Shown here: positions 42,494 through 50,419 of the stretch, piece by piece
Layout of the letters: the number at the start of each line of letters is the position of its first letter
How positions within the stretch are numbered: the stretch's first letter is position 1
Translations under genes and position numbers: made by a program
Assembly (NCBI GenBank): GCA_964353355.1
Contig: CAYGVT010000066.1
Span: 1-64,000 of the forward strand
Direction of reading: 5' to 3'
Source of the DNA: CAYGVT01 sp964353355
Lineage (GTDB): Archaea > Thermoplasmatota > DTKX01 > GCA-020343715
Length of the DNA stretch: 64,000 nt
The notes under the pieces: model-generated
What the model was told of the DNA's origin: nothing
The model's input: only the letters and a program-made list of their open reading frames with translations
Database searches by the model: none

Positions 42494-44238
42494 CTCCTCA
42501 CGATGTTCTTCTTGATGCGCTTCTTGCGGACGGTCTCGACGTACATCTTGCCCACTGGCTGGAACCCGCTGAGCGTCGATATCCTGATGGACGCCAGGTT
42601 CCAGTCGGCTATCTCGTCCACCACATCGACGACGCCCATGAGGCGCATCGCGTGCAGCCGCGCCCGGTGCAGCTGCTTGGCGAGCCCCCGGCCACGGTAG
42701 GCGGGGTCGACAGCGAGCGAGTGGAGCCTCCCGTGCGTCCCGCACACGCACGCGAACCCGAAGCCGACGATGCGGCCGTCGACGACAGCGACGTAGCCCA
42801 GGTCGCCGGTGCCGTGGCACGCCCTGACCCATTTGCGGGCCTTGGCCTTGTAGACCCGCTTGGCCAGGTCCACGACGGCGCCCATGTCCGCCTCCGTCAT
42901 GGGCCTCACGACAGACGCGTCGTAGGTCACGTCGGGGATGCCGTCGAGCCGGTAGACGTTCTGGGTCTCGAAGACGTTGTACACCGCGTTGCTACCGTAC
43001 ATGTGCCGCGTCTCGGAGAAGAAGTCCTTTGCCCTGATGAAGCGCCTGAGGAGCTCGTTGACCTGCATGTCCCTGCACAGCACCGTCCCTATGCGCCCCT
43101 CCCTGTTGTAGAAGGCGATGCCGGCGAGCTCCCTCGTGGACTGGTCGATGGCCACCGCCACGCGGTCGCGCCCCCGCAGGCTCTTCTCGACCCAGTGCTC
43201 GAGGAACGGGCCGAACTGCTCGGTCGCGGCGTTCCGGAGCCGGGGCAGGTCCCTCGCCCTCCAGACCCTCCGCAACTTGTAGTCCCTCTCCCCGCCCATG
43301 GCGGGGCCCTGGGTACCGGTAGGCTGCATGAAGACCGGGATGGTCTTCGCGACCCACCGTACCCTGTGGACGACGTAGCCGATGCCGAGCAGAACGAGGG
43401 CGATGATGATGAGGTTCCTCGCGTAGACGGACGCGAGCGTGCCCCAGGCGACCTCGACATCGTAGCTGGACTCGACCACGTCGATCTTGATGTGGCTGTC
43501 GAACTCGGCGTAGAGCCCCTCGAACGTGCCAGTGTCGTGCTCGATGTAGCGCTCGGCGAAGAACATGCCCGTGCGCCTGTCGAAGTAGAGCCGGTCGACG
43601 TAGGTGTAGAGGAGGTCCCCGTACTCCTCGTCGGCCGTGCCGGCGCCCTTGACGACGACCTCGATGGCGCGGCGGGGCACCCACCGGCTCCAGATGACCG
43701 CGTCCGTGTCGGTGACGGTGCCATTCATGTCCAGTATCTGCACCTGCTGGCCCTCCCTGACGGTTGGCGGGACCCAGAACCACACCGCGAGCGACGCGGG
43801 CGGCATGCCCGCGAGAGGCTCGTCGTCGAGGTCGATCTCGGTCGAGGTGTAGCGCCTGCTCGTCAGGTTGAACGAGAAGTCCAAGTCGACGCGCGCGGAG
43901 TCGTCCTCGTAGTCGTCGTTGGTGTACTCCCACGTGTATCGGGCGTTGAGGAGAGCCTCGTTGGCCAGCCAAGCCTTGACCTCGTACCGGCCCTCGCCCT
44001 TGGTCGATTCCGTCCAGCCCGAGTACTCGCCGGCGCCGTCGTCGATCTTCTGCTTGTACTTGTACTCGAAGTACGTGCCCGCCTTCGGCTCCTCGGCCGC
44101 CCACGCCGGGGGCATGAGCCCCACCGCAAGCATGAACACGACGACGGCGATGGCACAGATGGCAGCCTTGCTTCCACCGAATCCGAGCATCCCAGGGCGC
44201 GCGCTGCGTGCCCGCAACAAACGGACCCCAACCAGCAT
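42490..44238 (-). CDS. Membrane-anchored GNAT acetyltransferase with extracellular domain (first gene of operon)
   Basis: The 582-residue protein has an N-terminal signal helix (about 25-47) and a beta-rich extracytoplasmic domain of about 220 residues (GTYFEYKYKQKIDDGAGEYS onward). A membrane helix follows (about 268-290), then a linker and a cytoplasmic GNAT acetyltransferase domain at about 440-572. The acetyl-CoA loop is VDPAYRGRGLAKQLH, preceded by HSLAV. Joining a sensor-like outer domain to a GNAT domain through a single helix is an uncommon architecture. It suggests that an outside signal alters protein or small-molecule acetylation inside. A TATA-like CTTAAG about 26 bases upstream of the ATG at 44238 suggests a leaderless message. 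Confidence 0.85.
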   Translation of the reverse strand: MLVGVRLLRARSARPGMLGFGGSKAAICAIAVVVFMLAVGLMPPAWAAEEPKAGTYFEYKYKQKIDDGAGEYSGWTESTKGEGRYEVKAWLANEALLNARYTWEYTNDDYEDDSARVDLDFSFNLTSRRYTSTEIDLDDEPLAGMPPASLAVWFWVPPTVREGQQVQILDMNGTVTDTDAVIWSRWVPRRAIEVVVKGAGTADEEYGDLLYTYVDRLYFDRRTGMFFAERYIEHDTGTFEGLYAEFDSHIKIDVVESSYDVEVAWGTLASVYARNLIIIALVLLGIGYVVHRVRWVAKTIPVFMQPTGTQGPAMGGERDYKLRRVWRARDLPRLRNAATEQFGPFLEHWVEKSLRGRDRVAVAIDQSTRELAGIAFYNREGRIGTVLCRDMQVNELLRRFIRAKDFFSETRHMYGSNAVYNVFETQNVYRLDGIPDVTYDASVVRPMTEADMGAVVDLAKRVYKAKARKWVRACHGTGDLGYVAVVDGRIVGFGFACVCGTHGRLHSLAVDPAYRGRGLAKQLHRARLHAMRLMGVVDVVDEIADWNLASIRISTLSGFQPVGKMYVETVRKKRIKKNIVRR

Positions 44239-44428
44239 CGTGTACGAATAGATGCGTTCTAGCTTAAGAGGTTTTCACTCGCGCGGACCGCGAGGACGCG
44301 CGCGAGCCGCCGGCAAGGACATGTGGTCGGGCCGTCGCTTGCCTGCGCCCCATGGGACGACCCCTTGGCACGGAACGAAAACCTGTTATACCCCCGGGCG
44401 CACTCCTCGGACGCACACGGGTGTCACC

Positions 44429-44635
44429 ATGCCCGAGCCCGCGCCCATACCGATGGACGTCGCCCACCGCCTCTGCCAGGAGGTCCGCGCGGAGAGGCCC
44501 GTGAGGCTCTTCAGCCAGTGCTGGGGGTGCCTCAAGGCCTCCAAGGGCGACCCGACCAAGATGTGCTTCCATCACCCGCCAGACCACCGGGGGTGCAGCT
44601 TTGTCAACCGCAGGCACGACGCCCCCCGCGGATGA
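44429..44635 (+). CDS. Small Cys-rich protein, probable metal binding
   Basis: The 68-residue protein has cysteines at 16, 31, 34, 46 and 56, with CWGC (31-34), KMCFHHPPDHRGC and a Pro-rich head. The layout suggests a zinc or iron site with His ligands. I do not recognise the family. A TATA-like GTTATACC at about 44393 is 26-30 bases from a likely start near 44420, and the ATG follows a short leader. It is divergent from the GNAT operon. Confidence 0.6.
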   Translation: MPEPAPIPMDVAHRLCQEVRAERPVRLFSQCWGCLKASKGDPTKMCFHHPPDHRGCSFVNRRHDAPRG

Positions 44636-44722
44636 GGCGCCGATGCGACTGGGACCGGCCTGTCCAGGCCCAACCAACCCCAAAGTTTTAAGACCCTTGA
44701 CGCCTTAAGAGCTGCCACTGGT

Positions 44723-46255
44723 GTGAGCGTGTCTTCCCGAGCGATATGCGCGCTGCTCGCGCTCCTGTTCCTCCTGACCCCCGTGACCGTGGTCATCGGC
44801 GGGAGCCCCGAGGATGGCGAACTCGCCCCGGCCGCGGCGCTCCAGACCGGCCCGGTCGGTCCAGTGCGCACGCCCTACTACGTCAGGTGCCAGTCCGGCA
44901 ACAACGTGATGACCGGGGAGCTCTCGCCGCTCGCGGTCAACGAGAGCGCCATGGAGGCCACCATCGCCACGGCGGGGCCGACCTTCCCGAGGCGCACGCT
45001 GAGCATCGTGGGACGGTTCAGCATGACCGTCCAGAGCCCGATGGCGGTCACGAAGATCGACAAGGCCGTCGTCTGGGCGTCAGGCCGCGAGCCCACCCAG
45101 AGCGCGTACTTCCGCGTCATGTTCGAGCGCAACGGCGGCACCATCTCCACGATGAGCTCCGCACGCTCGACCCTTGACACCGCCCCCAAGGAGTTCGAGA
45201 TGCAGGACCCGCCCACCTACGGCTCACCCGAGGTCTTCAGCGCGGGCGACCGCCTTGGCATCGAGATACAGTACTCGGCCGCGTCGCGCAGGTTCGTCGG
45301 CCCCGCCCCGGACGTCATCGTGCTCGCTAACTCCTTCGCCCACGCGACCCGCATCGAGCTCACGACCAGGCCCGTCGAGCTCAACGTCACGGTCCCCTCT
45401 ATCTCCAACGACGAGGTCCACTTCTCGACCCAGGTCCTGGACTCGGCCGGCATCTCGCCCGAGAAGGGGCTCAAGGTCACGACGACCATCATCCCCAACA
45501 CCGGCGCGACGGGCGACTTCAGGCCCTCGCACCTGAAGACCGTTTCCGTGAGCGAGGGCATGGTCAACGGCTACTCGGGCTTCATCATCAACTATACCTG
45601 GTACTGGAAGAGGAGCAAGGCCACCGACGGGACCTACGAGTTCCTCTGCGACGTTTCCTACGGCGTCCCTGGCATCAACTACACCAACGCCACCTTCTAC
45701 GAGCTCAGGTTCCCGCCCAAGCCCATCCAGAAGCCCCTGCTCAGCAGGCAGACGGTGATCTACCTCACCTCCATCCTCGCCGTCGTGGTCGGCGGCTTCC
45801 TCGGGCTCATGGTCTGGCGCAGATGGTCCAGCTCCAGGTACCCCTATCGCCGGCCTGGGGGGCACCCCTCCAAGGCATGGCGCCCGGGCGCCAGGCGCGC
45901 GCCGCGGGAGCGGCCGCCCCCAAGGGTGCCCAGGGGCATGCGTCGCATGCCGTCCGAGGCCGTGGGCCCGCCCCCGGCGCAGCGCGCGCCGGTCCCGCAG
46001 GGCCGCCCGGCCAGGCCCGGTGCCCCGGCCGCTGCGGCCGCGCCTCGGCCGATGCGGCCCCAGGGGGGACCGCCGGGACCAGAGGGCCCGCCGCCCAAGC
46101 GCCGCATGCTCGGCCGCCGCGAGGCCCGGCCCCCGCCGCGGGGCGGGCCGCCACCCGACGGCAGGCGCATCCGGCCGATGCGCCCCGACGGCGCGCGGCC
46201 GCCGCCCCCGCAGGGCACCCGACCGCCAGAGGCCAGGCGCCCGATGCGACGGTGA
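44723..46255 (+). CDS. Surface protein with TM helix and long Pro/Arg-rich cytoplasmic tail
   Basis: The 510-residue protein has a signal peptide (AICALLALLFLLTPVTVVIG), an ectodomain of about 300 residues with beta-strand patterns and N-x-T/S sites, and one membrane helix at about 345-366. A cytoplasmic tail of about 145 residues is almost wholly Pro, Arg, Gly and Ala (PRGMRRMPSE, RPMRPQGGPPGPEGPPP). Such a tail is disordered and strongly positive, suited to binding nucleic acid, acidic proteins or poly-Pro-binding modules. The GTG start has no close Shine-Dalgarno; a TATA element TTTTAAG at about 44686 lies upstream. Confidence 0.72.
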   Translation: MSVSSRAICALLALLFLLTPVTVVIGGSPEDGELAPAAALQTGPVGPVRTPYYVRCQSGNNVMTGELSPLAVNESAMEATIATAGPTFPRRTLSIVGRFSMTVQSPMAVTKIDKAVVWASGREPTQSAYFRVMFERNGGTISTMSSARSTLDTAPKEFEMQDPPTYGSPEVFSAGDRLGIEIQYSAASRRFVGPAPDVIVLANSFAHATRIELTTRPVELNVTVPSISNDEVHFSTQVLDSAGISPEKGLKVTTTIIPNTGATGDFRPSHLKTVSVSEGMVNGYSGFIINYTWYWKRSKATDGTYEFLCDVSYGVPGINYTNATFYELRFPPKPIQKPLLSRQTVIYLTSILAVVVGGFLGLMVWRRWSSSRYPYRRPGGHPSKAWRPGARRAPRERPPPRVPRGMRRMPSEAVGPPPAQRAPVPQGRPARPGAPAAAAAPRPMRPQGGPPGPEGPPPKRRMLGRREARPPPRGGPPPDGRRIRPMRPDGARPPPPQGTRPPEARRPMRR

Positions 46256-46297
46256 AGGCGACAGGTATTTGAACGCCCCATGTCCGTGCCACTCCGG

Positions 46298-47491
46298 ATG
46301 CGCATAGATGCGGATGAGGAGGCCATCCTCGCAGGCGAGGCCGGCGAGGGCCGAAGGTGGGCCATGGAGCTCCTGGTGGCCCTCGGCACCATCTTCGGCG
46401 CGGAGGACCTCGTCCCCATCGCCTCGGCCCAGCTCGCGGGCGTGTCCTACAAGACCATGGGCGACTGGGGGCTGCGGTGGCTCCAGGACGTGTCGCGCTC
46501 GTCCGTCGTGAGCGTGCCCACGTTCCTCAACCCCGCGGGCATGGACCCGCAGAGGTGGGAGCTCATGGGCGTCGAGCGCGAGTTCGCCGCCAAGCAGCGG
46601 TCCATCCTGCGCACCTACAACCGCATGGGCGTCGAGCTCACCTGCACGTGCACTCCCTACCTCATCGGGCACCTGCCGACCTTCGGGGAGCACCTGGCCT
46701 GGAGCGAGAGCTCGGCCGTGTCCTACGCGAACTCCGTGCTGGGCGCGCGCACGAACCGCGAGGGGGGACCAAGCGCGCTCGCGGCCGCGGTCATCGGCAA
46801 GACGCCCCGCTACGGGCTGCACCTGGACCGCAACCGCCGCGCCACCGCCATCGTGCGCATCGAGGCGGGCGGCGCGCCGGTCGACTACGGCTCCCTCGGC
46901 GTGCACGTGGGCCGCGAGCTGGGGACGTCCGTGCCCTACTTCAGGGGCATCGCGCCCCGGCCGGACGAGATGAAGTCGCTCGGCGCGGCCATGGCCGCGA
47001 GCGGGGCCGTCGCGCTCTACCACGTCGAGGGGACGACCCCGGAGGCCGCGACCGCGCTCGAGGGCACGTCCGGCCTGGAGACCCTCGAGGTCACGCAGCG
47101 GACGCTCTCCGAGGTGCGCGAATCGCTCACCGAGTCCATCCCCGCGCGCGTGGACCTGGTCGCGCTCGGCTGCCCGCACCTGTCGCTGGAGGAGGTCGAG
47201 GAGGTGGCCACGCGGCTGCGAGGCAAGCGGCCCCGCCGCGACGGCCCGCTGCTCTGGGTTTGCACCTCCAAGGAGGTCAAGAAGCGCGCGCAGGACGCGG
47301 TGCGCACCATCGAGCGGTTCGGCCGCGTGCTCACGGACACGTGCATGGTCGTCGCGCCCGTGGAGAAGGTCGCGCGGACGACCGCCACGAACTCGGGCAA
47401 GGCCGCGTGCTACCTGCCCATGGACGCGTTCTGCTCCCAGCGCGTCGTCTACGGCTCGACCGCGGAGCTCCTGGACCTGGTCGCCGAGTGA
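46298..47491 (+). CDS. Phosphomevalonate dehydratase large subunit (aconitase X catalytic part)
   Basis: The 397-residue protein matches the aconitase X/DUF521 large subunit: DEEAILAGEAGEGRRWAMEL, SAQLAGVSYKTMGDWGLRWL, the Cys-containing TCTCTPYLIGHLPTFGEHLAWSESSAVSYANSVLGARTNREGGPSAL region (quoted only in part here by position, about 106-150) and ACYLPMDAFCSQRVVYGST near the end. It dehydrates (R)-5-phosphomevalonate to trans-anhydromevalonate 5-phosphate, the key step of the archaeal mevalonate route, using an iron-sulfur cluster. ATG 46298 is favoured over ATG 46280 because a TATA-like GTATTTGA at about 46264 is about 30 bases upstream. The small subunit follows. Confidence 0.92.
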   Translation: MRIDADEEAILAGEAGEGRRWAMELLVALGTIFGAEDLVPIASAQLAGVSYKTMGDWGLRWLQDVSRSSVVSVPTFLNPAGMDPQRWELMGVEREFAAKQRSILRTYNRMGVELTCTCTPYLIGHLPTFGEHLAWSESSAVSYANSVLGARTNREGGPSALAAAVIGKTPRYGLHLDRNRRATAIVRIEAGGAPVDYGSLGVHVGRELGTSVPYFRGIAPRPDEMKSLGAAMAASGAVALYHVEGTTPEAATALEGTSGLETLEVTQRTLSEVRESLTESIPARVDLVALGCPHLSLEEVEEVATRLRGKRPRRDGPLLWVCTSKEVKKRAQDAVRTIERFGRVLTDTCMVVAPVEKVARTTATNSGKAACYLPMDAFCSQRVVYGSTAELLDLVAE

Positions 47492-47511
47492 TGCTGGCCA
47501 CCACGGCAAGC

Positions 47512-47519
47512 CTTTTATG
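47512..47519 (+). promoter_or_regulatory. Possible separate TATA box for the small-subunit gene
   Basis: CTTTTATG lies in the gap between the two subunit genes, giving a start near 47541 and a leader with a GGAGG before ATG 47595. Confidence 0.4.
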
Positions 47520-47594
47520 TGGCCAGCACCCTTAGCGAGGGATGTGAGGCCCACGCAGGGTAGGAAGGGAGTAGTTGGCACGGAGGAGGTCCGC

Positions 47595-47993
47595 ATGCAG
47601 GGCCGGCCCATCTCGCACGGGGTCGGGACCGGCGAGGCCCTCGTGCTCGGGTCGAGCCTCTCCTTCCTCGGCGGCGTCGACCCCAGGACGGGGCGGGTCA
47701 AGGACCGCGGCACGGGCGCGTTCAACAAGACCGTGCGCGGCCGGGTCCTGGTGTTCCCCACGGGGAAGGGTTCGACCGTGGGCTCCTACGTCATCTACGG
47801 GCTGCGGGTCAACGGCCGCGCGCCCGCCGCCATAGTCAACCAGACGACCGAGACCATCGTGGCCACGGGCGCCATCCTCGCCAAGATACCGCTCGTCGAC
47901 AACGTGGACATCGGCCGCATCCGCACCGGCGACCGCGTGACCGTCGACGGCGACAGGGGATGTGTCGTGGTCGTGCGCCAGGGGGGATTGTGA
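47595..47993 (+). CDS. Phosphomevalonate dehydratase small subunit (aconitase X swivel domain)
   Basis: The 132-residue protein is the swivelling DUF126 domain: MQGRPISHGVGTGEALVLGS, FLGGVDPRTGRVKDRGTGAF, VLVFPTGKGSTVGSYVIYGL and AIVNQTTETIVATGAILAKI. It pairs with the large subunit to form active phosphomevalonate dehydratase. ATG 47595 has GGAGG upstream; earlier starts would extend into sequence unlike the family. The next gene starts immediately after the stop. Confidence 0.92.
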   Translation: MQGRPISHGVGTGEALVLGSSLSFLGGVDPRTGRVKDRGTGAFNKTVRGRVLVFPTGKGSTVGSYVIYGLRVNGRAPAAIVNQTTETIVATGAILAKIPLVDNVDIGRIRTGDRVTVDGDRGCVVVVRQGGL

Positions 47994-48836
47994 GTGTTCG
48001 GCCGTCGTTCGAAGAGGGAGACCGCGGAGCTCAAGGAGAAGTACTCCGAGCTCGAGGGCAAGTACGACGAGCTCTCGACCGACTACAAGAAGCTCAGGAA
48101 GGAGACCGGCGAGGGCACCTCGGTGCGCATCTCCGCCATAGAGGAGGAGATCGAGTCCATGAACACGCGCGTGGAGAAGCTCGCGAAGGACTCGTACGAG
48201 ATACACTCCGAGGTGCGGGACATCAAAGAATCCGTGACTGAGATGGGCAAGTCCCTCAAGGAGATCGTCCAGCTCTACAAGGCCATCCTCACGCGCTACG
48301 GCACCCCGCAGATACAGCAGCAGATGCGCGCGCGAGAGCGGAGGGCGGGCGAAACCCCCGGCGACTCGGTCATCCGCGCGCTCAGGGACGAGCAGGCACC
48401 GCCCCCGACCAGGCGCGAGGCGCCCAGGGCCGCGCCCGCGCAGCAACGAACCGCGGCGGCGCCGGCCGTGACCGCAGCCGAGCCGAGACCACCGCCGCCG
48501 CCATCGGCCTTGGACGAGCTGCACAGGCTCGAGGCCGAGGACCGCGGGACGGGCCAGCTCGAGGGCGATGCCCTGGCGCGGCGCCTGGAGGGCAGGGACC
48601 CTGGCCGCATGGACCGCGTCGTGCGCCGCGACCTGGAGCGCCCCTCGCCCATAACCGCGGGCGCCGACGAGGGGTTCCTGCGCACGCTGCCCAGGAAGGA
48701 CGTGGTCCGCCGCGCGCCTGGCGCGGCGAGCGCGCCAGGGGAGGGCATGCCCGAGGTCGGCGAGGGCTGGGAGGAGTCCCCCGCGCCCATGGGGCGGCGG
48801 CGACCGCCCCCCGACGGCGATGAGCCCGAGGGATAG
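47994..48836 (+). CDS. Coiled-coil protein, FlaC-like N-terminal part
   Basis: The 280-residue protein has a long coiled coil at about 8-105 (ETAELKEKYSELEGKYDELS, RISAIEEEIESMNTRVEKLA, IHSEVRDIKESVTEMGKSLK) and then IVQLYKAILTRYGTPQIQQ. This is similar in style to archaellum accessory FlaC/FlaD proteins, but no archaellum genes are near. The rest is disordered and rich in Arg, Pro and Ala. GTG 47994 begins directly after the TGA of the dehydratase subunit, so it is likely co-transcribed with it. Function unknown; a link to surface structures is a guess. Confidence 0.65.
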   Translation: MFGRRSKRETAELKEKYSELEGKYDELSTDYKKLRKETGEGTSVRISAIEEEIESMNTRVEKLAKDSYEIHSEVRDIKESVTEMGKSLKEIVQLYKAILTRYGTPQIQQQMRARERRAGETPGDSVIRALRDEQAPPPTRREAPRAAPAQQRTAAAPAVTAAEPRPPPPPSALDELHRLEAEDRGTGQLEGDALARRLEGRDPGRMDRVVRRDLERPSPITAGADEGFLRTLPRKDVVRRAPGAASAPGEGMPEVGEGWEESPAPMGRRRPPPDGDEPEG

Positions 48837-48841
48837 GGGGC

Positions 48842-49279
48842 CTGTCCACGACCCTTTACGCCACCCACGTCGTCACGTGCTTCATCCGCCGCGCCGACGC
48901 GCGCGTCCTGGTGCTCAGGCGGTCCCAGCTGGTGGGGACCCACAAGGGCCTGTGGGCGGGCGTGTCAGGCTACATCGAGCCCAACGCGATCCCCCTCGTC
49001 ACCGCCTACAACGAGCTGCGGGAGGAGGTCGGGGCGCGCTACGAGCAGCTCAAGCTCGTGCGCGAGGCCACTCCGCTCCTGCTCGACGACCCGTTCACCG
49101 GCAAGCGGTGGGCGGTCCATCCGTTCCTCTTCGATGACCAGGGCGTGCAGCTCACGCTCGACTGGGAGCACGTCGAGTCGCGGTGGGTCATGCCGGAGGA
49201 GCTTGCCGCCCTCGAGACCGTGCCTGGCCTGAGGGAGACGCTGGATGCGGCCCTCGGGCTGGGGGGCGGGCCTTCCTAG
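48842..49279 (+). CDS. Nudix-family protein with no standard start codon
   Basis: The 145-residue reading frame covers a Nudix fold: the first strand TLYATHVVTCFIRRADARVL, then SGYIEPNAIPLVTAYNELREEVG in the Nudix-box position, and HPFLFDDQGVQLTLDWEHVE. The box keeps the metal-binding Glu triplet (NELREE) but has Ala for the upstream Glu and Asn for the Arg. The conserved N-terminus has no ATG, GTG or TTG; the frame opens after a TGA at 48821 and the only candidate is CTG 48842. The next standard start, GTG 48911, would delete the first strands. A rare CTG start or a sequencing change is implied. Substrate unknown. Confidence 0.65.
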   Translation: MSTTLYATHVVTCFIRRADARVLVLRRSQLVGTHKGLWAGVSGYIEPNAIPLVTAYNELREEVGARYEQLKLVREATPLLLDDPFTGKRWAVHPFLFDDQGVQLTLDWEHVESRWVMPEELAALETVPGLRETLDAALGLGGGPS

Positions 49280-49321
49280 AGAAGGAGCGGTGCTGAGGGG
49301 CGTCGGACGGATCGACGCGGG

Positions 49322-49339
49322 CGTGCTCAATCGAGCACG
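49322..49339. repeat. Perfect hairpin at 3' end of the 32-residue ORF
   Basis: CGTGCTC (49322-49328) and GAGCACG (49333-49339) flank AATC. It overlaps the stop codon of the small minus-strand gene and lies between convergent genes, so it may act in termination or mRNA stability. Confidence 0.5.
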
Positions 49340-49425
49340 TACATGCCCGTGTACTCCATGTGACCCTCGACCAGCTTGACGATCTCGCCATCGGGGGCGA
49401 CCGTGTAGTTCTCGCCTGTGGTCAT
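49327..49425 (-). CDS. Small 32-residue protein, function unknown
   Basis: The reading frame MTTGENYTVAPDGEIVKLVE then GHMEYTGMYVLD is short but well supported. It has an ATG with AGAGGTG six bases upstream on the minus strand, and a clear TATA box (ATTTATATG, 49466-49474) about 45 bases upstream. Its composition is unlike the noncoding background, being acidic and strand-rich. No homologue is recognised. It lies in the gap between the Nudix gene and the MTAP-family gene. Confidence 0.5.
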   Translation of the reverse strand: MTTGENYTVAPDGEIVKLVEGHMEYTGMYVLD

Positions 49426-49465
49426 CGCGCGCACCTCTTGCCTGCATCAGCTACTGTGCGGTTGG

Positions 49466-49474
49466 CATATAAAT
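49466..49474 (-). promoter_or_regulatory. TATA box for the 32-residue protein
   Basis: ATTTATATG on the minus strand, in the only AT-rich part of the gap, flanked by short TGGC/GCCA arms. Confidence 0.5.
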
Positions 49475-49614
49475 GGCCACACTCCGATTTTCAAGGGTGC
49501 ATATCACGAGGCCTCCGAAGGGGGCCTTAAATATGGGCCGCGGGGGCAAGGAGGGGCGCAAAAGATTAAGGGGAGGGAAGTCAGAATAGCGTAGGCCGCA
49601 GGGGAGAGCGCACC

Positions 49615-50373
49615 GTGCTTGGGATAATTGCGGGCTCGAAGGTCGCGGACCTGTTCACGGACCTCAATGACCGTGAGGACCGCATGGTCGCCACTCCCTA
49701 CGGGGCGGTGACGGTCACGCTCGGCGTCCTCCACGGCGCCGAGATCGCCTTCATGCCAAGGCACGGGCACACCCGCGTGCCCCCGCACCGGGTGCCCTAC
49801 CTCACCAACATGTGGGCGCTCAAGGAGGTGGGCGTCGAGAAGGTCATCGCGACCTCCGCGGTCAGGTCGCTCTCGGACCAGGCCCCGCCCGGCACGCTCG
49901 CGCTCCCCATGGACTTCGTCGACATGTCGGGGCGCAACCTCACGTTCTTCGGCGGGGCGAGGGAGGGCGTCTACTTCGCAGACATGTCCGAGCCGTTCTG
50001 CCCGCACATACGCGAGGCCATCGACCACGTCGCGCGGTCGCTGGGGACGCCATTGCGCCGGGAAGTGACGGTGCTGTGCCTCAACGGCCCAGCGGGCGAG
50101 ACCCCCGGCGAGGCGGCCTGGTACCGCACCATCGGCGCGGACGTGCTCTCGATGACGGTGGCGACGGAGGCCAAGCTCGCGCGCGAGCGGGGCATGTGCT
50201 ACCAGCCCATCCTGATCCCCTACAACTGGGCGAGCGGGCAGAACCACGCCATCGAGGAGGCTAAGATCGTCGAGATGGTCCGCCGCATGAAGGGCTTCCT
50301 CATCGACCTGATCGCGGCGCTCCCGCCCTACCTCGACTGGCAGGAGTGCGACAACTGCGACCAGGAGATGTGA
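49615..50373 (+). CDS. MTAP/PNP-family nucleoside phosphorylase
   Basis: The 252-residue protein has the MTAP fold: LGIIAGSKVADLF (start, usually IGIIGGSG), FMPRHGHTRVPPHRVPYLTN (phosphate and substrate site), VGVEKVIATSAVRSL and the catalytic-pocket segment GADVLSMTVATEAKLARERG. It cleaves 5'-methylthioadenosine or methylthioinosine to methylthioribose 1-phosphate and base. The usual GGSG is GSKV here, a modest change at the phosphate loop. The C-terminal CDNCDQEM may bind metal. GTG 49615; TATA-like CTTAAATA lies about 80 bases upstream and GATTAA nearer, so the promoter is uncertain. It is convergent with gcvH1. Confidence 0.85.
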   Translation: MLGIIAGSKVADLFTDLNDREDRMVATPYGAVTVTLGVLHGAEIAFMPRHGHTRVPPHRVPYLTNMWALKEVGVEKVIATSAVRSLSDQAPPGTLALPMDFVDMSGRNLTFFGGAREGVYFADMSEPFCPHIREAIDHVARSLGTPLRREVTVLCLNGPAGETPGEAAWYRTIGADVLSMTVATEAKLARERGMCYQPILIPYNWASGQNHAIEEAKIVEMVRRMKGFLIDLIAALPPYLDWQECDNCDQEM

Positions 50374-50419
50374 GCGCCAGCCCCCGCCCCCCTCCGGCCC
50401 TTGTGCTCCCGACGGCGAG

